Source: Antedon bifida
Taxonomy: Eukaryota; Echinodermata; Crinoidea; Comatulida; Antedonidae
Length of the DNA: 64,000 nucleotides
Direction: 5' to 3'
NCBI GenBank assembly: GCA_963402885.1
Contig: OY727101.1
Coordinates: 8,814,917-8,878,916 of the forward strand
Below the pieces are notes generated by a model. That model was given only the letters and a program-made list of their open reading frames with translations, did no database searches and was not told the DNA's origin. Shown one piece after another: positions 23,022-33,587 of this stretch (its first letter is position 1; each line of letters opens with the position of its first letter). The translations under genes were made by a program, and so were the position numbers.

Positions 23022-23683
23022 AATCAACCGGAGAATGCAGGTCAAAGTGCAAAACAGTGTGCACCTTGTGGTCCAGACAATGGAAATGCTGGATACGTGA
23101 GGGCAAATTTCATGTCTGGTGATAATGGTGCTCCATTTTTTCCATTTCATGGTATACATAATTACCCAGCTATTGCTGGAAACACAAGATTGCAAGGTAT
23201 GTAAAAGCATGACATAATCTGGTCCTTACTTGGACAAACCTAGTCCTTACTTGGACAAACCAGTTGAGTTCTATTGCAGGAAACGCATACTCATACTGTT
23301 TACACATGAAGCTGAATGCTTATTTGGATAACATAAAATTGCCATTGTATCCAAGTTATCACCACTGTAATGTTGAGGTTGTCCCTTAGTACTGTTTTAT
23401 CATAAAATATGTCTTTAATATCGGAATACATTTTTGGTGAAACTTACCAAATGAATATATTTCAACATACTTATTTATTTACAAATAAAGGTATTTTGCT
23501 CTTTCTTATCAATAGATGTCACATTCGCTCATTTTGATACTGCGTGTAAGAAAGATCATTACGCTACTATGACCAATCCATCAAATGATGATGGTATCCA
23601 CCCAATGTCCGCTGTAGGTACTGTACAAAGAAGGTAACAGTCAGAGACAAGAACAGGGTTTACATACATATACCTAATTTAGG
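23022..23683 (+). pseudogene. PKHD1L1-like: Exons 3-5 of block C (unit 1)
   Basis: Exon 23022-23196 is open throughout (NQPENAGQSAKQCAPCGPDN, then FPFHGIHNYPAIAGNTRLQ). Exon 23280-~23386 reads GNAYSYCLHMKLNAYLDN. Exon 23516-23683 reads DVTFAHFDTACKKDHYATMT and, in a shifted frame at its end, NRVYIHIPNLG before GTAAGT. The last phrase joins in phase with GKVNLSDCVEMDC across the Ty3-bearing intron, as in fibrocystin-L. Block B lost the middle of this region and joins NAY directly to the last part. Confidence 0.8.
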
Positions 23684-23818
23684 GTAAGTACTAATAGTAT
23701 TTATCCTATATATCTACGGACCACTTGCATTTATCCAAGTTACGTAAATGTAAATCATTGTGTATCCTTACTTGCTAGTTGCATTATTTTCATCAACCTA
23801 GTACACTTACCTACAATA

Positions 23819-23823
23819 CTTTT
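23819..23823 (+). repeat. Target-site duplication, left, of Ty3 copy 1
   Basis: CTTTT directly before the LTR remnant; matches CTTTT at 29147-29151 after the right LTR. Confidence 0.85.
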
Positions 23824-24167
23824 TGTAATGTACCGATTTGACGGCATGACGACGACAAACTCGTCCATCTTCTAGTTTTGTCTTGAATGAGATGCGACCG
23901 GATTTTAATATTATTGTTCCGGGTAACCATTTCAGATTTTGTCCTCTAAAGTTCTTTATATACACCTACTCTCCTTCTGCAAAAGTGCGTTCTTTGCATG
24001 ACGATCATGGGCTAATTTCTGTTTTTCAAGTTGAGTGATAACACGATCTGCTTGATAAGGGTGTAAAAGATCAAAATGCGTTTTCAATTTTCGGCCATTC
24101 AGTAATTCTGCTGGTGTTTTGCCAGTTGTGTTATGAGGTGTATTTCTATATTTAAATAGGAATCTTG

Positions 24168-24359
24168 AATTGTTTTTTTTTTTAACTTTATTTGGTAATC
24201 AAGGTTAAAAAACAATAAAATATAATACATAGAAAATAGAAAAACAATTGCACGGAAAAAACAGGCCTTGATTACAAGGAATGCCAAGAAAAGTTAAAAA
24301 CTTATTTCCACTTGGGTCCTAAAAACAAGAAAAGAAAGAACATACAAATTACAACATAA
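24168..24359 (-). mobile_element. 5'-truncated non-LTR fragment nested in integrase (unit 1)
   Basis: About 190 bp flanked by an 8-bp duplication GAATCTTG (24160-24167 and 24360-24367). On the minus strand it ends GATTACCAAATAAAGTT and a poly(A) run, the look of a LINE 3' end. It separates the integrase catalytic core from the C-terminal part. Confidence 0.75.
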
Positions 24360-24602
24360 GAATCTTGCGACTTTTGTTTCGATATATCCATCTTTCGTAC
24401 GTTTCATTGTTTCTTTAAATGTGCGTACAGCACGTTCCGCAAGACCATTCGATGATGGGTGATATGGGGCTGTTAAAGAATGTCTTATTCCATTTCGCTT
24501 TACGAATGTATGAAATTCATCACTGGTGAAACATGTTCCATTGTCGGATACTATTTTATCTGGCAATCCATGCGATGCAAATATAAGCCTGAGCTTATCC
24601 AC
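24294..24602 (-). pseudogene. Integrase core fragment (unit 1)
   Basis: Shows the second catalytic Asp in PDKIVSDNGTCF and the Glu in SSNGLAERAVRTF of a DDE integrase core. The frame then runs into the nested LINE fragment. Confidence 0.9.
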
Positions 24603-24639
24603 TGTGGTATTTGTCGTTGAGGAATTTACCGGAATTACC

Positions 24640-24945
24640 TCAAGCCATTTTGAGTATGCATCGTATTAAAAACATTTTTCCAATAAATGGTCCAGCACAG
24701 TCGATATTTAATCGTGACCATGGTCTATTTGGCCAATTCCATGGGTGCAATGGTGCTTTAGGTGGTAAAGTTTGATTGGATTGGCATGTATCGCACTGCT
24801 TTGATATGTCTTTGTCCATATTAGGCCACCATAACGAATCCCGAGCAAAACTTTTCATTCTGACAATTCCAGTATGACCGTCATGTAGTGCTTGTAGCAA
24901 CTGTTTTCTACCAGGCTGTGGAACAACAATTCTATTTTCCCACAA
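24640..24945 (-). pseudogene. Integrase N-terminal zinc domain fragment (unit 1)
   Basis: HDGHTG...CDTCQSNQ gives the HHCC zinc-binding pattern; the start of the catalytic core (NIDCAGPF, first Asp) follows before a frame break. Confidence 0.88.
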
Positions 24946-25663
24946 AATACATCCATCTTGTGTAGAGAGTTCTCTTTGTCAGATCCATCCAATATGGTTG
25001 CAAGTTTTCAATTTTTGGATTAGTATTGGGCCAACCCTTTTCAATGTAGTAAAGAACTCGAGAAAGTGTTGGATCTTTAACCGTCCAACCTTTAATATCT
25101 GCTGTGGAAACTGGAGATTGGTTCATTGGCTCCATCAATAGAACAGTTTCGGCAGGTTGTGGAATTGATTCTGGTTTTCCTGGCAATGGTAATCTGCTTA
25201 AGGCATCCGCATTGGCATGGGACTTTGTCAGTTTGAATCTTAATGTATATTTGTATGTACCTAATTTCAGTGCCCAACGTTGGATTCTAGCTGATGCTTG
25301 GCTGGGCACAAGTCTGTCCTCATTAATAAGACCCAGCAATGGCTTATGGTCTGTTACCAATGTGAAATGTCTACCATAAATGTAAGACTGAAATCGCGTT
25401 ACCCCGAAAACGCATGCCAAACCTTCTTTCTCAATTTGCGAATACTTTTTTTCCGCTTCTGCAAGTGTTCTAGATGCAAATGCGATTGGTCTTCCTGTAC
25501 CGTCACTTTGTCGATGTGCTAACACAGCCCCAATTCCATATTGAGATGCATCACACGATAATATTATTTCCTTTTTTGGATCATAATGTGCAAGTACTCT
25601 GCAGGAAAGTAGCAATTCCTTTGATTTATCAAAAGTAGATTGTTCTAAATTTGTCCAGTTCAA
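24932..25663 (-). pseudogene. RNase H region (unit 1)
   Basis: A 243-codon frame. LSCDASQYGIGAVLAH holds the first RNase H Asp; FTLVTDHKPL and NADALSRLP are standard Ty3 RNase H and connection motifs. Separated from RT by a stop and frame break at about 25664-25701. Confidence 0.93.
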
Positions 25664-25701
25664 AGCTTTATCCTTACGAAGTAAGGCATATAACAGAGCA
25701 A

Positions 25702-26369
25702 TTAAGTGTGTTGGATAAGTTTGGTAAAAACTTCATAATAAGATAATAATCCCAAATAAGCTCTCAGTTCTGTCAAGTTTTGAGACGCTGGAGCATCTTT
25801 AATTGCTCTCACTTTGGCGTTTGTGGGATGCAATCCCTCTTTGTCGATCAGGTGTCCCAAATAACCAACAGATTTAACCATAAAAACACACTTACTCTTT
25901 TTTAGACGAAGTCCAGCATCTGCCAGTCGCTTTAGGACGGTTTCAAGAGTTTCGAAATGCTCAAAGTCATTCTTTCCTGTAATTAATATATCGTCCAGGT
26001 ATACTGTAACACCTTTAACTCCTTGTAATAGTCCTTCCATGACATGCTGGAAAATCGCTGGTGCTGAAGAGACTCCAAACGGCAACCGTGTATATTGTAA
26101 AGTCCCTTTTGAGTGTTGATTACAACATATTTTCGAGAATCTTTATCCAAGAGTAATTGTTGGTACGCTTGTGACATATGTCCAATTTAGTAAATTTTTC
26201 TTCGGGGCAAAGGATACTGATCAACTTTGGCTGCTTTATTTACAGTAATTTTGTAGTCACCACAGATCCTAATGGTAGATTTATCTGCCTTAAGTACCGG
26301 AACTATTGGTGCAGCCCAGTCTGAAAACTGTATAGGTTCAATAATGCCTTCTCGTTGTAAGCGATCAAG
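25702..26369 (-). pseudogene. Reverse transcriptase region (unit 1)
   Basis: In three frames: an N-terminal part just after the TAA at 26370-26372 (DWAAPIVPVL region), 26177-25983 (SQAYQQLLLD) and 26085-25702 (MPFGVSSAPAIFQ, catalytic YLDD, VGYLGHLI). Frame breaks near 26200 and 26085 make it inactive. Confidence 0.9.
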
Positions 26370-27119
26370 TTAGTCATCTACTTTCTGTCGCAAAGCATAC
26401 GGAACATTTCTGGCTTTGCAAAATTTTGGCATTGTCTCTTTATCAACATACATTTTTGCTTCAGTACCCTTAAGGGTACCTAGTTCATCTTTAAATATTT
26501 CTTGGTATTTACCAAGCAGTGAACTTAAATCTAATTGGTTTATTACCTTGATTTGTTGCCAGTCCAACTTTATAAACTGAAGCCAGTCTCGACCAATTAG
26601 GGTAGGTCCATCTGTTCGCACAATCGTTAACGGTAATATTGTAGTAGTACTCTGGTATGTAACTTCAGCATTAATTTTACCCAAAACATCCATTATTTGT
26701 CCAGTGTACGTACGTAGCTTAACTGACGAAGGTTCAAGTTTTCTTTCAGGCCATAATTGCCTAAATTTCGTCTGCGACATTATTGATACCGAGGCTCCTG
26801 TGTCAATTTCCATTTCAGTATCCAAACCCTCTAACAGTATCTTAACTTTCATAGGTGGAGGACTAGACGTGGTCTTTATTCCAAATAATTCTTCATACAT
26901 TTCTGTAGCTATGTTGCTTGGTTCATCGCTTGGCTCATCTGCCACAACATTTTTAACTGTTTGGGGCTTCCCCTTCTTTTTGCTAAGACAAACAGATTGA
27001 ATGTGTCCTACCTTGTTACAATAATGGCAAGTTGTTTGCTTAAAATAACATTTGTCTGGCAAATGGTTATTCTTTCCACAGCGAAAACATGGTTTCGACT
27101 TCTTATTTGTATTTGACAT
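26370..27119 (-). pseudogene. Gag zinc knuckles and protease (unit 1)
   Basis: Two CCHC knuckles (CFRCGKNNHLPDKC and CHYCNKVGHIQSVC) followed by an aspartic protease (IDTGASVSIM active site, LIGRDWL). It ends in a TAA that interrupts the junction to RT. Two knuckles with a fused protease fit the Mag/SURL type of Ty3 elements. Confidence 0.92.
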
Positions 27120-27780
27120 AACTAGTTTTTATGGCTTCATAAGATTATGTTAACACAATATATGTGCATAAATTGCAATATTATAGCATAATTATCGAAT
27201 TTTTTTGCCATTTTTCGAAATAATTCCTTTTTTCCCCCGCATTGAAATTTTCGAAAAATGGCAAAATTTCGACCCTTTTATTTGTTTACATAACTAGTTA
27301 CTATGGCTCTATAAGATGATGTTAACACAATATATATACATAAATGACAATATAATAGCATAATTATTGGATATTAAAAAGTGAACATTTGCAAATTTTC
27401 GAAAAATTCTTTCGGTCCCCAGCAGTGAAATTTTCGAAAAATGGCCAAATACTTACCCTTTTATTTTTTGACTTAACTAGTTTTTATGTCTCCATAAGAT
27501 GATGTTAACACAATATATGTGCATAAATTGCAATATTATAGCATACTTATTGAATTTTAAAAAGAAGAAAATTTGGCAATTTTTCTAAAAAATTCCTTTG
27601 GTCCCCCGCAGTGAATTTTTCGAAAAATGTCAAAATTTAGACCTTTTTATTTTTTTACACAACTAGTTACTATGGCTTTATAAGATGATGTTACCATAAT
27701 ATATGTGCATAAATGGCAATATTATAGCATAATTCTTGAAGTTTAAAAAGTGGAAATTTTGGACATTTTTTGAACAATTC
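27120..27780 (-). repeat. Four-copy ~180 bp repeat inside gag (unit 1)
   Basis: Repeats start near 27120, 27291, 27474 and 27659 (last one partial). Each begins AACTAGTT and contains AAGATGATGTTAACAC-like and CAATATTATAGCATA phrases. The first holds a 14-bp inverted repeat, GCCATTTTTCGAAA at 27207-27220 with its complement at 27249-27262. It lies between the capsid part and the zinc knuckles. Confidence 0.88.
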
Positions 27781-28290
27781 CGTAAATTTTGACTTCTTTT
27801 TGTAAGCAATTTTGTTTACATTTTCAACTGCAGCTGCAGAGGTTGGCTGCGCCAGATCTCTTACATTTCTTGTTGCAGTTTCGATGCTAGTTGCAATTTC
27901 AACAGCTTTTTCCAGTGTCAGTGCTTTTTCTGCCAAAAGACCAAATTCCGTGATTACGGACGCCAAAAACTAGATGATCTCGTAACATTGTATTGAGCGA
28001 GGCTCCAAAGTTACAGAATTCTGCCATCGATCGAAGCGATGCCATAAATTCAGGCACTGTTTCATTATCACGTCGAAAGCGTGAGTTGAATTTGTATCGC
28101 TGTACAATTTCACTAGGCACATGGACTGTGATGCCCATTCATAGCTGTTACCAGCTCATCGAATGTTTTATCCTTGGGTTTTTCTGGTGTAACCAAATTT
28201 CGTAAAAGCTTATAAGATGATGGGCCAATAACTGTTAACAGTGTTGCTTGTTTCTTCTCCTCTGTAGTAATTTCTTTTGCCTTGAAATAC
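27691..28290 (-). pseudogene. Gag capsid region (unit 1)
   Basis: Open pieces at 28138-27899 and 27966-27691 plus an upstream piece reading KKQATLLTVIGPSSYKLLRN on the minus strand. SRFRRDNETVPEFMASLR is typical of Mag-like Gag. Frame shifts near 28140 and 27960. Confidence 0.85.
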
Positions 28291-28740
28291 AAGTTACTTA
28301 CTTACTTATTTGTTTTCATAGCTATCCCCAATATTGGGGACATTTCGCCGTCATTGACATTATGTTGACATTATAGCACAACTTTTCTTAATTTTATGAG
28401 AGACGTTAATTTTGATGAGAAGGTCATGGAACACTAATTAATTTTAAAAACAACTAAAAACCTGGGACCTGTAACCCTGACGGGTACTCTCCCTCCGGGT
28501 CAAAGGGATCCCGAAACTCATCGGTGGGCAGGGGCGCTCATCTCCCTGTTCAGGACTATTCCTGATGATTACCCAACCTATTTACATTTAAAATTAAAAT
28601 CAAACATCAAGACATAACTTAATCAACTTAATGACTACTGGACATAGTAGTTATTGTCTTCTATAAAAGATGCTGGAAGCACTTCCTTATATAGTCTTCT
28701 TCTTCTGTCTGTTGTTCTTCTTCTTCCTCAGACTCTAGTC
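28291..28740 (-). mobile_element. Non-LTR fragment nested in gag (unit 1)
   Basis: About 450 bp separate the Gag N-terminus (28741-28819) from the capsid part. On the minus strand it ends in a TCCCCAATATTGGGGA hairpin, a short spacer and AATAAGTAAGTAAGTAA, the tetranucleotide tail seen on CR1-like LINEs and their SINEs. It contains an acidic SEEEEEQQTEEED frame end. Confidence 0.65.
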
Positions 28741-28819
28741 TAAAGTCTAAACGCTCAACAAACTGTGACCAATCTTCCCTTCCTTCAATAAATTCTTCAA
28801 TTTTGCCAATAAGGGCCAT
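28741..28819 (-). pseudogene. Gag N-terminus (unit 1)
   Basis: ATG at 28819-28817, 17 bp inside the LTR edge. MALIGKIEEFIEGREDWSQF is the typical Gag start of Mag-like Ty3 elements. The sequence next to the LTR (TGGCGACGAGAATGG, minus strand) is a candidate primer binding site. Confidence 0.8.
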
Positions 28820-28836
28820 TCTCGTCGCCACTGTAG

Positions 28837-29146
28837 TGTAATGTACCGATTTACAATACAAATAAGTGAGAGAGAGACAAGTTCTGTTATAGTTGAAAGC
28901 TAGCACTGAAGTGTTTATTCTTTATTCTACATTTACTATATATTATAATAACAATATCGGTAATGGGTAATTAATCTGTCAAGGTGGAATGTTTAGTGGT
29001 CTAAGCAGAGGGTCTACTTTAGCCATTAGTGACCATTAAGTAGCCAGGGTTATATAGAAGTGGGTTAACATAATATATATGGTAACAGGTGAAGGAAGTT
29101 TAAATAATTGGTAGCAAGTAATATTAATCAAGTTCAATACATTACA
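28837..29146 (-). repeat. 5' LTR of Ty3 copy 1
   Basis: 310 bp, bounded by the 9-bp inverted repeat TGTAATGTA / TACATTACA and followed by the CTTTT duplication. Confidence 0.95.
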
Positions 29147-29167
29147 CTTTTCATTTAATCTTAACAG

Positions 29168-29358
29168 TAAAGTTAATCTTTCTGATTGCGTGGAGATGGA
29201 TTGTGATGCATTTAAGAAAGCAATGATCAGAGATGAAGATGGTGGAATTCTAGGAGGATCACGGCCTGGTTATGTTATTCCTGATTCTCCATACGAGTGG
29301 GATAGAGATCCGAGACGTGGACTTAAAATTCCTTATGATGAAAAATGTCCACATAAAG
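29168..29358 (+). pseudogene. PKHD1L1-like: DCVEMDCDAF exon (block C, unit 1)
   Basis: Open for all 191 nt: KVNLSDCVEMDCDAFKKAMI, GGSRPGYVIPDSPYEWDRDP, KCPHK, then a GTTGGT donor. A clear fibrocystin-L segment. It is the empty-site counterpart of the transposon-split exon in block B. Confidence 0.85.
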
Positions 29359-29404
29359 GTTGGTTGTCTGCTTTAATGTTGAATTTTAGCTTTTGTAAAC
29401 TGTG

Positions 29405-30070
29405 ATTCTTCCCTAAATCTTTCCTCCTATTAAAGTTGCACTCTTGAAACAAGACCAGTCCATTCACCGAAAATTTTTACGGATATGTACAGGAAGATTA
29501 TTCCATAAGGTTGATGCTCTATAGTTAAACATTCTCTTTCCATAAATATTGTTCCATGCTGGAACATTTAGAGTTTTTGTTGATTGACTTCTTGTATTTT
29601 TTGTGTGAAAAGTGTCCATAAATTTGAATAGATTTGTTAAATAAGATGGTGCTAAACCCTGTAGGCATTTAAATAGCATAATTAATAAATCATTTTCCCA
29701 TCTGTCATGGACACTCTTCCATTTTAGTGAGGACATCAATTCTGTTATAGGGGTGTACATATCAGCATAAAGAATGATTCTAGCTACTCTATTTTGAAGT
29801 ACTTGAAGACGATTAACAAGTTCTAAGTTACAATTTGACCAAACATTACTACAGTAATCAAAACAAGGTAATACTATTGCATTAGCAAGTAGTCTTAAAG
29901 CAAAATTTGGAATATAATATCTTAATCTACGAATAATACCGATACGTTGTGATACTCTAGAAGCTACTTGTTCAACATGCTGTTTCCATGACATAAGTGA
30001 ATCAAATGTAAGTCCAAGATATTTAAAATTGTCAACTCTTTCGACATCATTGCCATTAATAGAAAGAGAA
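29405..30070 (-). mobile_element. 5'-truncated LINE, RT C-terminus (unit 1)
   Basis: The minus strand reads NFKYLGLTFDSLMSWKQHVE through ANAIVLPCFDYCSNVW and LQNRVARIIL to YRASTLWNNLPVHIRKN, the conserved C-terminal end of non-LTR reverse transcriptase ORF2. It is open from 30069 to the stop at 29464. It sits between the KCPHK exon and IWVPEDPND and replaces about 0.4 kb of coding sequence found in block B. No poly(A) or target duplication is evident. Confidence 0.88.
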
Positions 30071-31447
30071 ATATGGGTTCCAGAAGATCCAAACGATCAG
30101 TTCATGCCAACTCCTGACTCCAGCATTTATGGCGAGAACTATTTTGATCGCGATTGGCAGACTCTTTGGATACTTATACGTGGTAGTGACCCAATTGACA
30201 TCATCACTACACCGGTTATAATGGTTGACTTTGGTGTGGCTCCTGTTGATGTTTTCTATGAAGAAGATCTTGTTAACAATCTTGCCAGTTTGGTATATAT
30301 AATAAGTAAATAGCTTTCTTTAACCATATTAAAGTATCACATAATCTATCCAGATTTCTTCTTTTTTCAGTTTCATATGTTTAGAAATGAGTTGAATTTT
30401 ATTTAATTACCTATTCTTTTAATATGTAAACAATAATTAATATTTTTTCCTTACAGGCAATTCAACCCTTGAACATGATGAGTTAGTTAACCTTCAAGCA
30501 GAAATTGTTAATGCAGCACAAACCGGTACTTTGTACGAGAGTCTTGAAGTTGAGGTTATTAGCAATGACCGATCCTTCTCCCCCAGCTGAAGACCCAACA
30601 AGGGGTGTGAGAGCAACAAATACAACAGGAGGTCCAAGTACAGGCAATGAAACGTAAGTCACATTTTAAGAAGTAATGAGTTGAAGTAGAGTTTTCTGTA
30701 GAGTTACTGTAGTATAGAACTGGCTTGTATCGTCTTGTCCAAAGTCTTAAATTGTATTCTCATGTGTGGCGTGCAACAAACATAACCATAATGCCTATAT
30801 CATTACAAACCAACATAACTAATTGGTTCACAGGTATTCTGAGAAGCAAGCTGAAGAAGAGGCATCTAGTGACCAAGGAGTAGAAATCATCTATCAATTC
30901 CAAAGCACAATGAGTATACGTTTAAGGCTGATGCTATGGAGAACCATCCATTTGAGGTTCAGCCTTGCATCTCTATATTGGATACCAGTGTAGGTTTTAA
31001 CACAATTCTTTCTAAACTCCAATATACTGTAGGCTATCAAGCTTTGGTAATACACCATAGGTTTGATACAAATATTCTACGAAAAAAAGGAATTATTCAA
31101 TGATTTTTTGATTTTTTCAGGCTGAAATTGTGCAAAATCTGGGACATTCTTCACATCCATGGAAAATGCCCAGGAGTATCTGATGCAGAGCTCGTCAACA
31201 ACAACACTGTAGATATAATCCATGGCTGGGCCAATCTGTCGGGAAGTGGTTACTTCTTTGAATTCAGCATTGTTTATTCCAACTCATCCACGCTAGAAGG
31301 TATCAACTCAACAGAGTTTTCTGTCATTGAGGGTGTTTTCCACATATCAATCGCAGATCAACAGTAAAAGTTTTGGAGAAATTTAATGTTCAGTTTAATC
31401 TAATTGAAGATTTTACAACGGATATTGCAGAACATCTGGATTCCAAG
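30071..31447 (+). pseudogene. PKHD1L1-like: Block A proximal exons (unit 2)
   Basis: Exons 30071-30292, 30457-30653, 30834-30989 and 31121-31447. The first starts mid-exon at the LINE edge (IWVPEDPNDQFMPTPDSS) and runs through YGENYFDRDWQTLWILIRG. Unlike block B it has no 10-nt deletion. The second needs a frame change between YESLEVEV and TDPSPPAEDP. The fourth starts AEIVQNLGHSSHPWK and shifts to PGVSDAELVNNN. The same lesions occur in units 1 and 3. Confidence 0.75.
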
Positions 31448-32132
31448 GTTGGTGATTTTTTAATTAATTATAAGTCATTTTCAAATTGTCAATGCAGTTC
31501 TCTCTCTAATTAACCATCCATCTTCTATTTAATACTGCATTATAATTCAAAAATCACCATCAATTGTAGACTAGTGATGTATCCAATCTAAGAGCAACTT
31601 CTTTTTGAAGACTACAGTCCATTTCAAATATTCAATGCAGGTCTCCCTCTATTTAACCCACTACCTTCTATTAATACTTCCCCTACCCCAATTTTAAAAG
31701 CATCTTCAATTGTAGACTATTGTATCCACTCTAAGAGCAACTTATGTTGAAGACTAGCCAAAAGTACCTACAAGTCGACACTCCCATAAAAATCCAATTA
31801 CAGACTACTTTCAAATTTGATTTCATCGGCTGTATAAATCGCCTCAAATTAAAGACAAGCCAATAGCCAAGGACATATCAACCTTGAAGAATTATAATGC
31901 AATTGCTGTAGTTGCGGGTGAAAACGATTTAAACACGGCACATCTTTTTTTAAAAAAAATAGGCATTGTTGCTGGTACAATGCAAACTTCACTCTCACAA
32001 AGCATAAACACCTTAAAAACCAGAATCTCGCCAAAACCTAGATTATCTCAAAATATTTCCTGCCCTTTATATAGTCCGTACAGCTTATTACCCACACAGT
32101 ACATATCTTTTACTTACCTGTTCTGCCAGTAG

Positions 32133-33010
32133 GTAATTGAAAAATCAGCAAATTTTGTCAAATTAACAAGTGGCAACACTTGTACAGGTAAGAAGAATAA
32201 GAAAAACTTATTTTATTGTGTTTTTCTATAGGAGATAACCCAGAAGCCTAGAAGTAGAAATGAATACTTTTACAGGTAAGCTTTAATATAGTTTATAAAC
32301 AAAGTATGTAAAATGAGAATACTTCTTTTGCTAATAGAAGAGACAATTCCAGAGTGCCATAAAATCAAGACCATATATTTGTTGTTTTAAACATGGAAAC
32401 AAATTTTATGGTAGATCTTAAGTTCTTCAATGCAATCAGTGCAATCAAAGTACTTAATGTACAGATAGATATTAGGAATATATTAAATTGTTAACTTTTC
32501 TTTTATTATTGATCAGCAGATGAAACTTTTAAAGAAGAAGAAAACATCACAGGTAAGCTTATAAAACATTACTAATAAAAATCTATACCAGCTGGTGCTG
32601 AGGTGAGGTGAAATTAAGATTGACTCTTTCTATGAAGTTCTTTTTTAGTGTTAAAATTAATTAATCCATGTCCCATTTTCCATTCCAATCTGTCCCTGTG
32701 TCATAAGAAATGTTTAAGAGTTGTGCAACTGTAGATGCCGGAAATGGCACTTATCAGACACAAATTAGATTTTCGTAAACATTACATTCTTAACATTTTA
32801 TTGTTGTTTATCAGCAGATGATGCTGATAGTTATGGACAACTAGAAATTGCCACAACATCAGGTAAGTCTACTACAATATTAGCAGCAAAACATTTGAAA
32901 ACACAAATGTACAATGTATCAAGAACGAAAATGTATAAAATATTAATGTTATAAATTGTTTTTGTTTACTACTATAGGAGATGACCTATACAACCATGAC
33001 GATCTCACAG
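32133..33010 (+). CDS. Acidic micro-exon cluster (unit 2)
   Basis: Exons 32133-32187, 32232-32275, 32517-32552, 32815-32862 and 32978-33010, same phases as in unit 1. The 44-nt exon and its stop are shared. Confidence 0.55.
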
Positions 33011-33587
33011 GTAAGTTTATATTTAAAAAGGTTCGTTCTTCACATGCCAAAGAGCATTCAATTGGTTAAAGAGCAGTGCATATATATGATTAGACTGGGT
33101 TCCAGCCCGTAAATAGTAAAGATAAATAATTTGCCACATATGGTATGATAACCTACGTCATTCTTATCGGATGTTTGCGGGCATGCAAATCGATTTCTTC
33201 ACATATTTCCCCAGTGCGTAAATCTGAGTATTATATTATACGTATAAAACGCCATATGTGCCAAAATTTACGGGCTGGAACACAGTCTAATATAGGATGG
33301 ATGTCTGAGGTTGTCATATGTACGTGTAGGCCTATACTTCTGTATTTAAGCATTTTAATTGGAATATTTTTGAACATTAAAGGGAAAGAGATCAATATAG
33401 TGTTATTTTTGAACAAGTACAGTACTACAGTAGTTATAAAATATGGGCCGGTTGTTGGTCGCAAATATTCAATTTCTCGATTCCAAGTGGATAGCTGTTA
33501 TGTGACATCAAAATAGGACAAATTTAGGACAAATACATCTGTAAGAGATGATAGAATAATTGCATTTTTGTTTTTCTCATTTTGTAG

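Larger units (their letters stand above)
23824..29146 (-). mobile_element. Ty3/Gypsy (Mag-like) LTR retrotransposon, 3' LTR deleted, unit 1
   Basis: Antisense to the host gene, inside the intron between the IPNLG and KVNLSDC exons. The 5' LTR (28837-29146) is complete. At the other end only 16 bp of the 3' LTR remain (23824-23839), fused through GA to the integrase C-terminal region at 23842. Compared with unit 2, about 0.69 kb is missing. Order gag, protease, RT, RNase H, integrase is that of Ty3-type elements. All ORFs are broken by stops, frameshifts and two nested non-LTR insertions, nearly all shared with unit 2. Confidence 0.95.
1..30178. repeat. Tandem unit 1 of the ~30 kb array
   Basis: The sequence at position 1 recurs at 30179 and 61109, and order and orientation of everything inside match between units. 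The boundary is arbitrary because the window opens inside the array. Unit 1 is 752 bp shorter than unit 2, mainly because its Ty3 element has lost ~0.7 kb. Other differences are single bases, homopolymer changes and small indels (15 nt near 19035, 31 nt near 17160, 6 nt near 15942). Confidence 0.97.

Noticed and set aside
25104-25522. Plus-strand frames over the Ty3 pol region (also 26704-27000 and unit 2 copies)
   Set aside because: They are antisense shadows of RNase H and protease.
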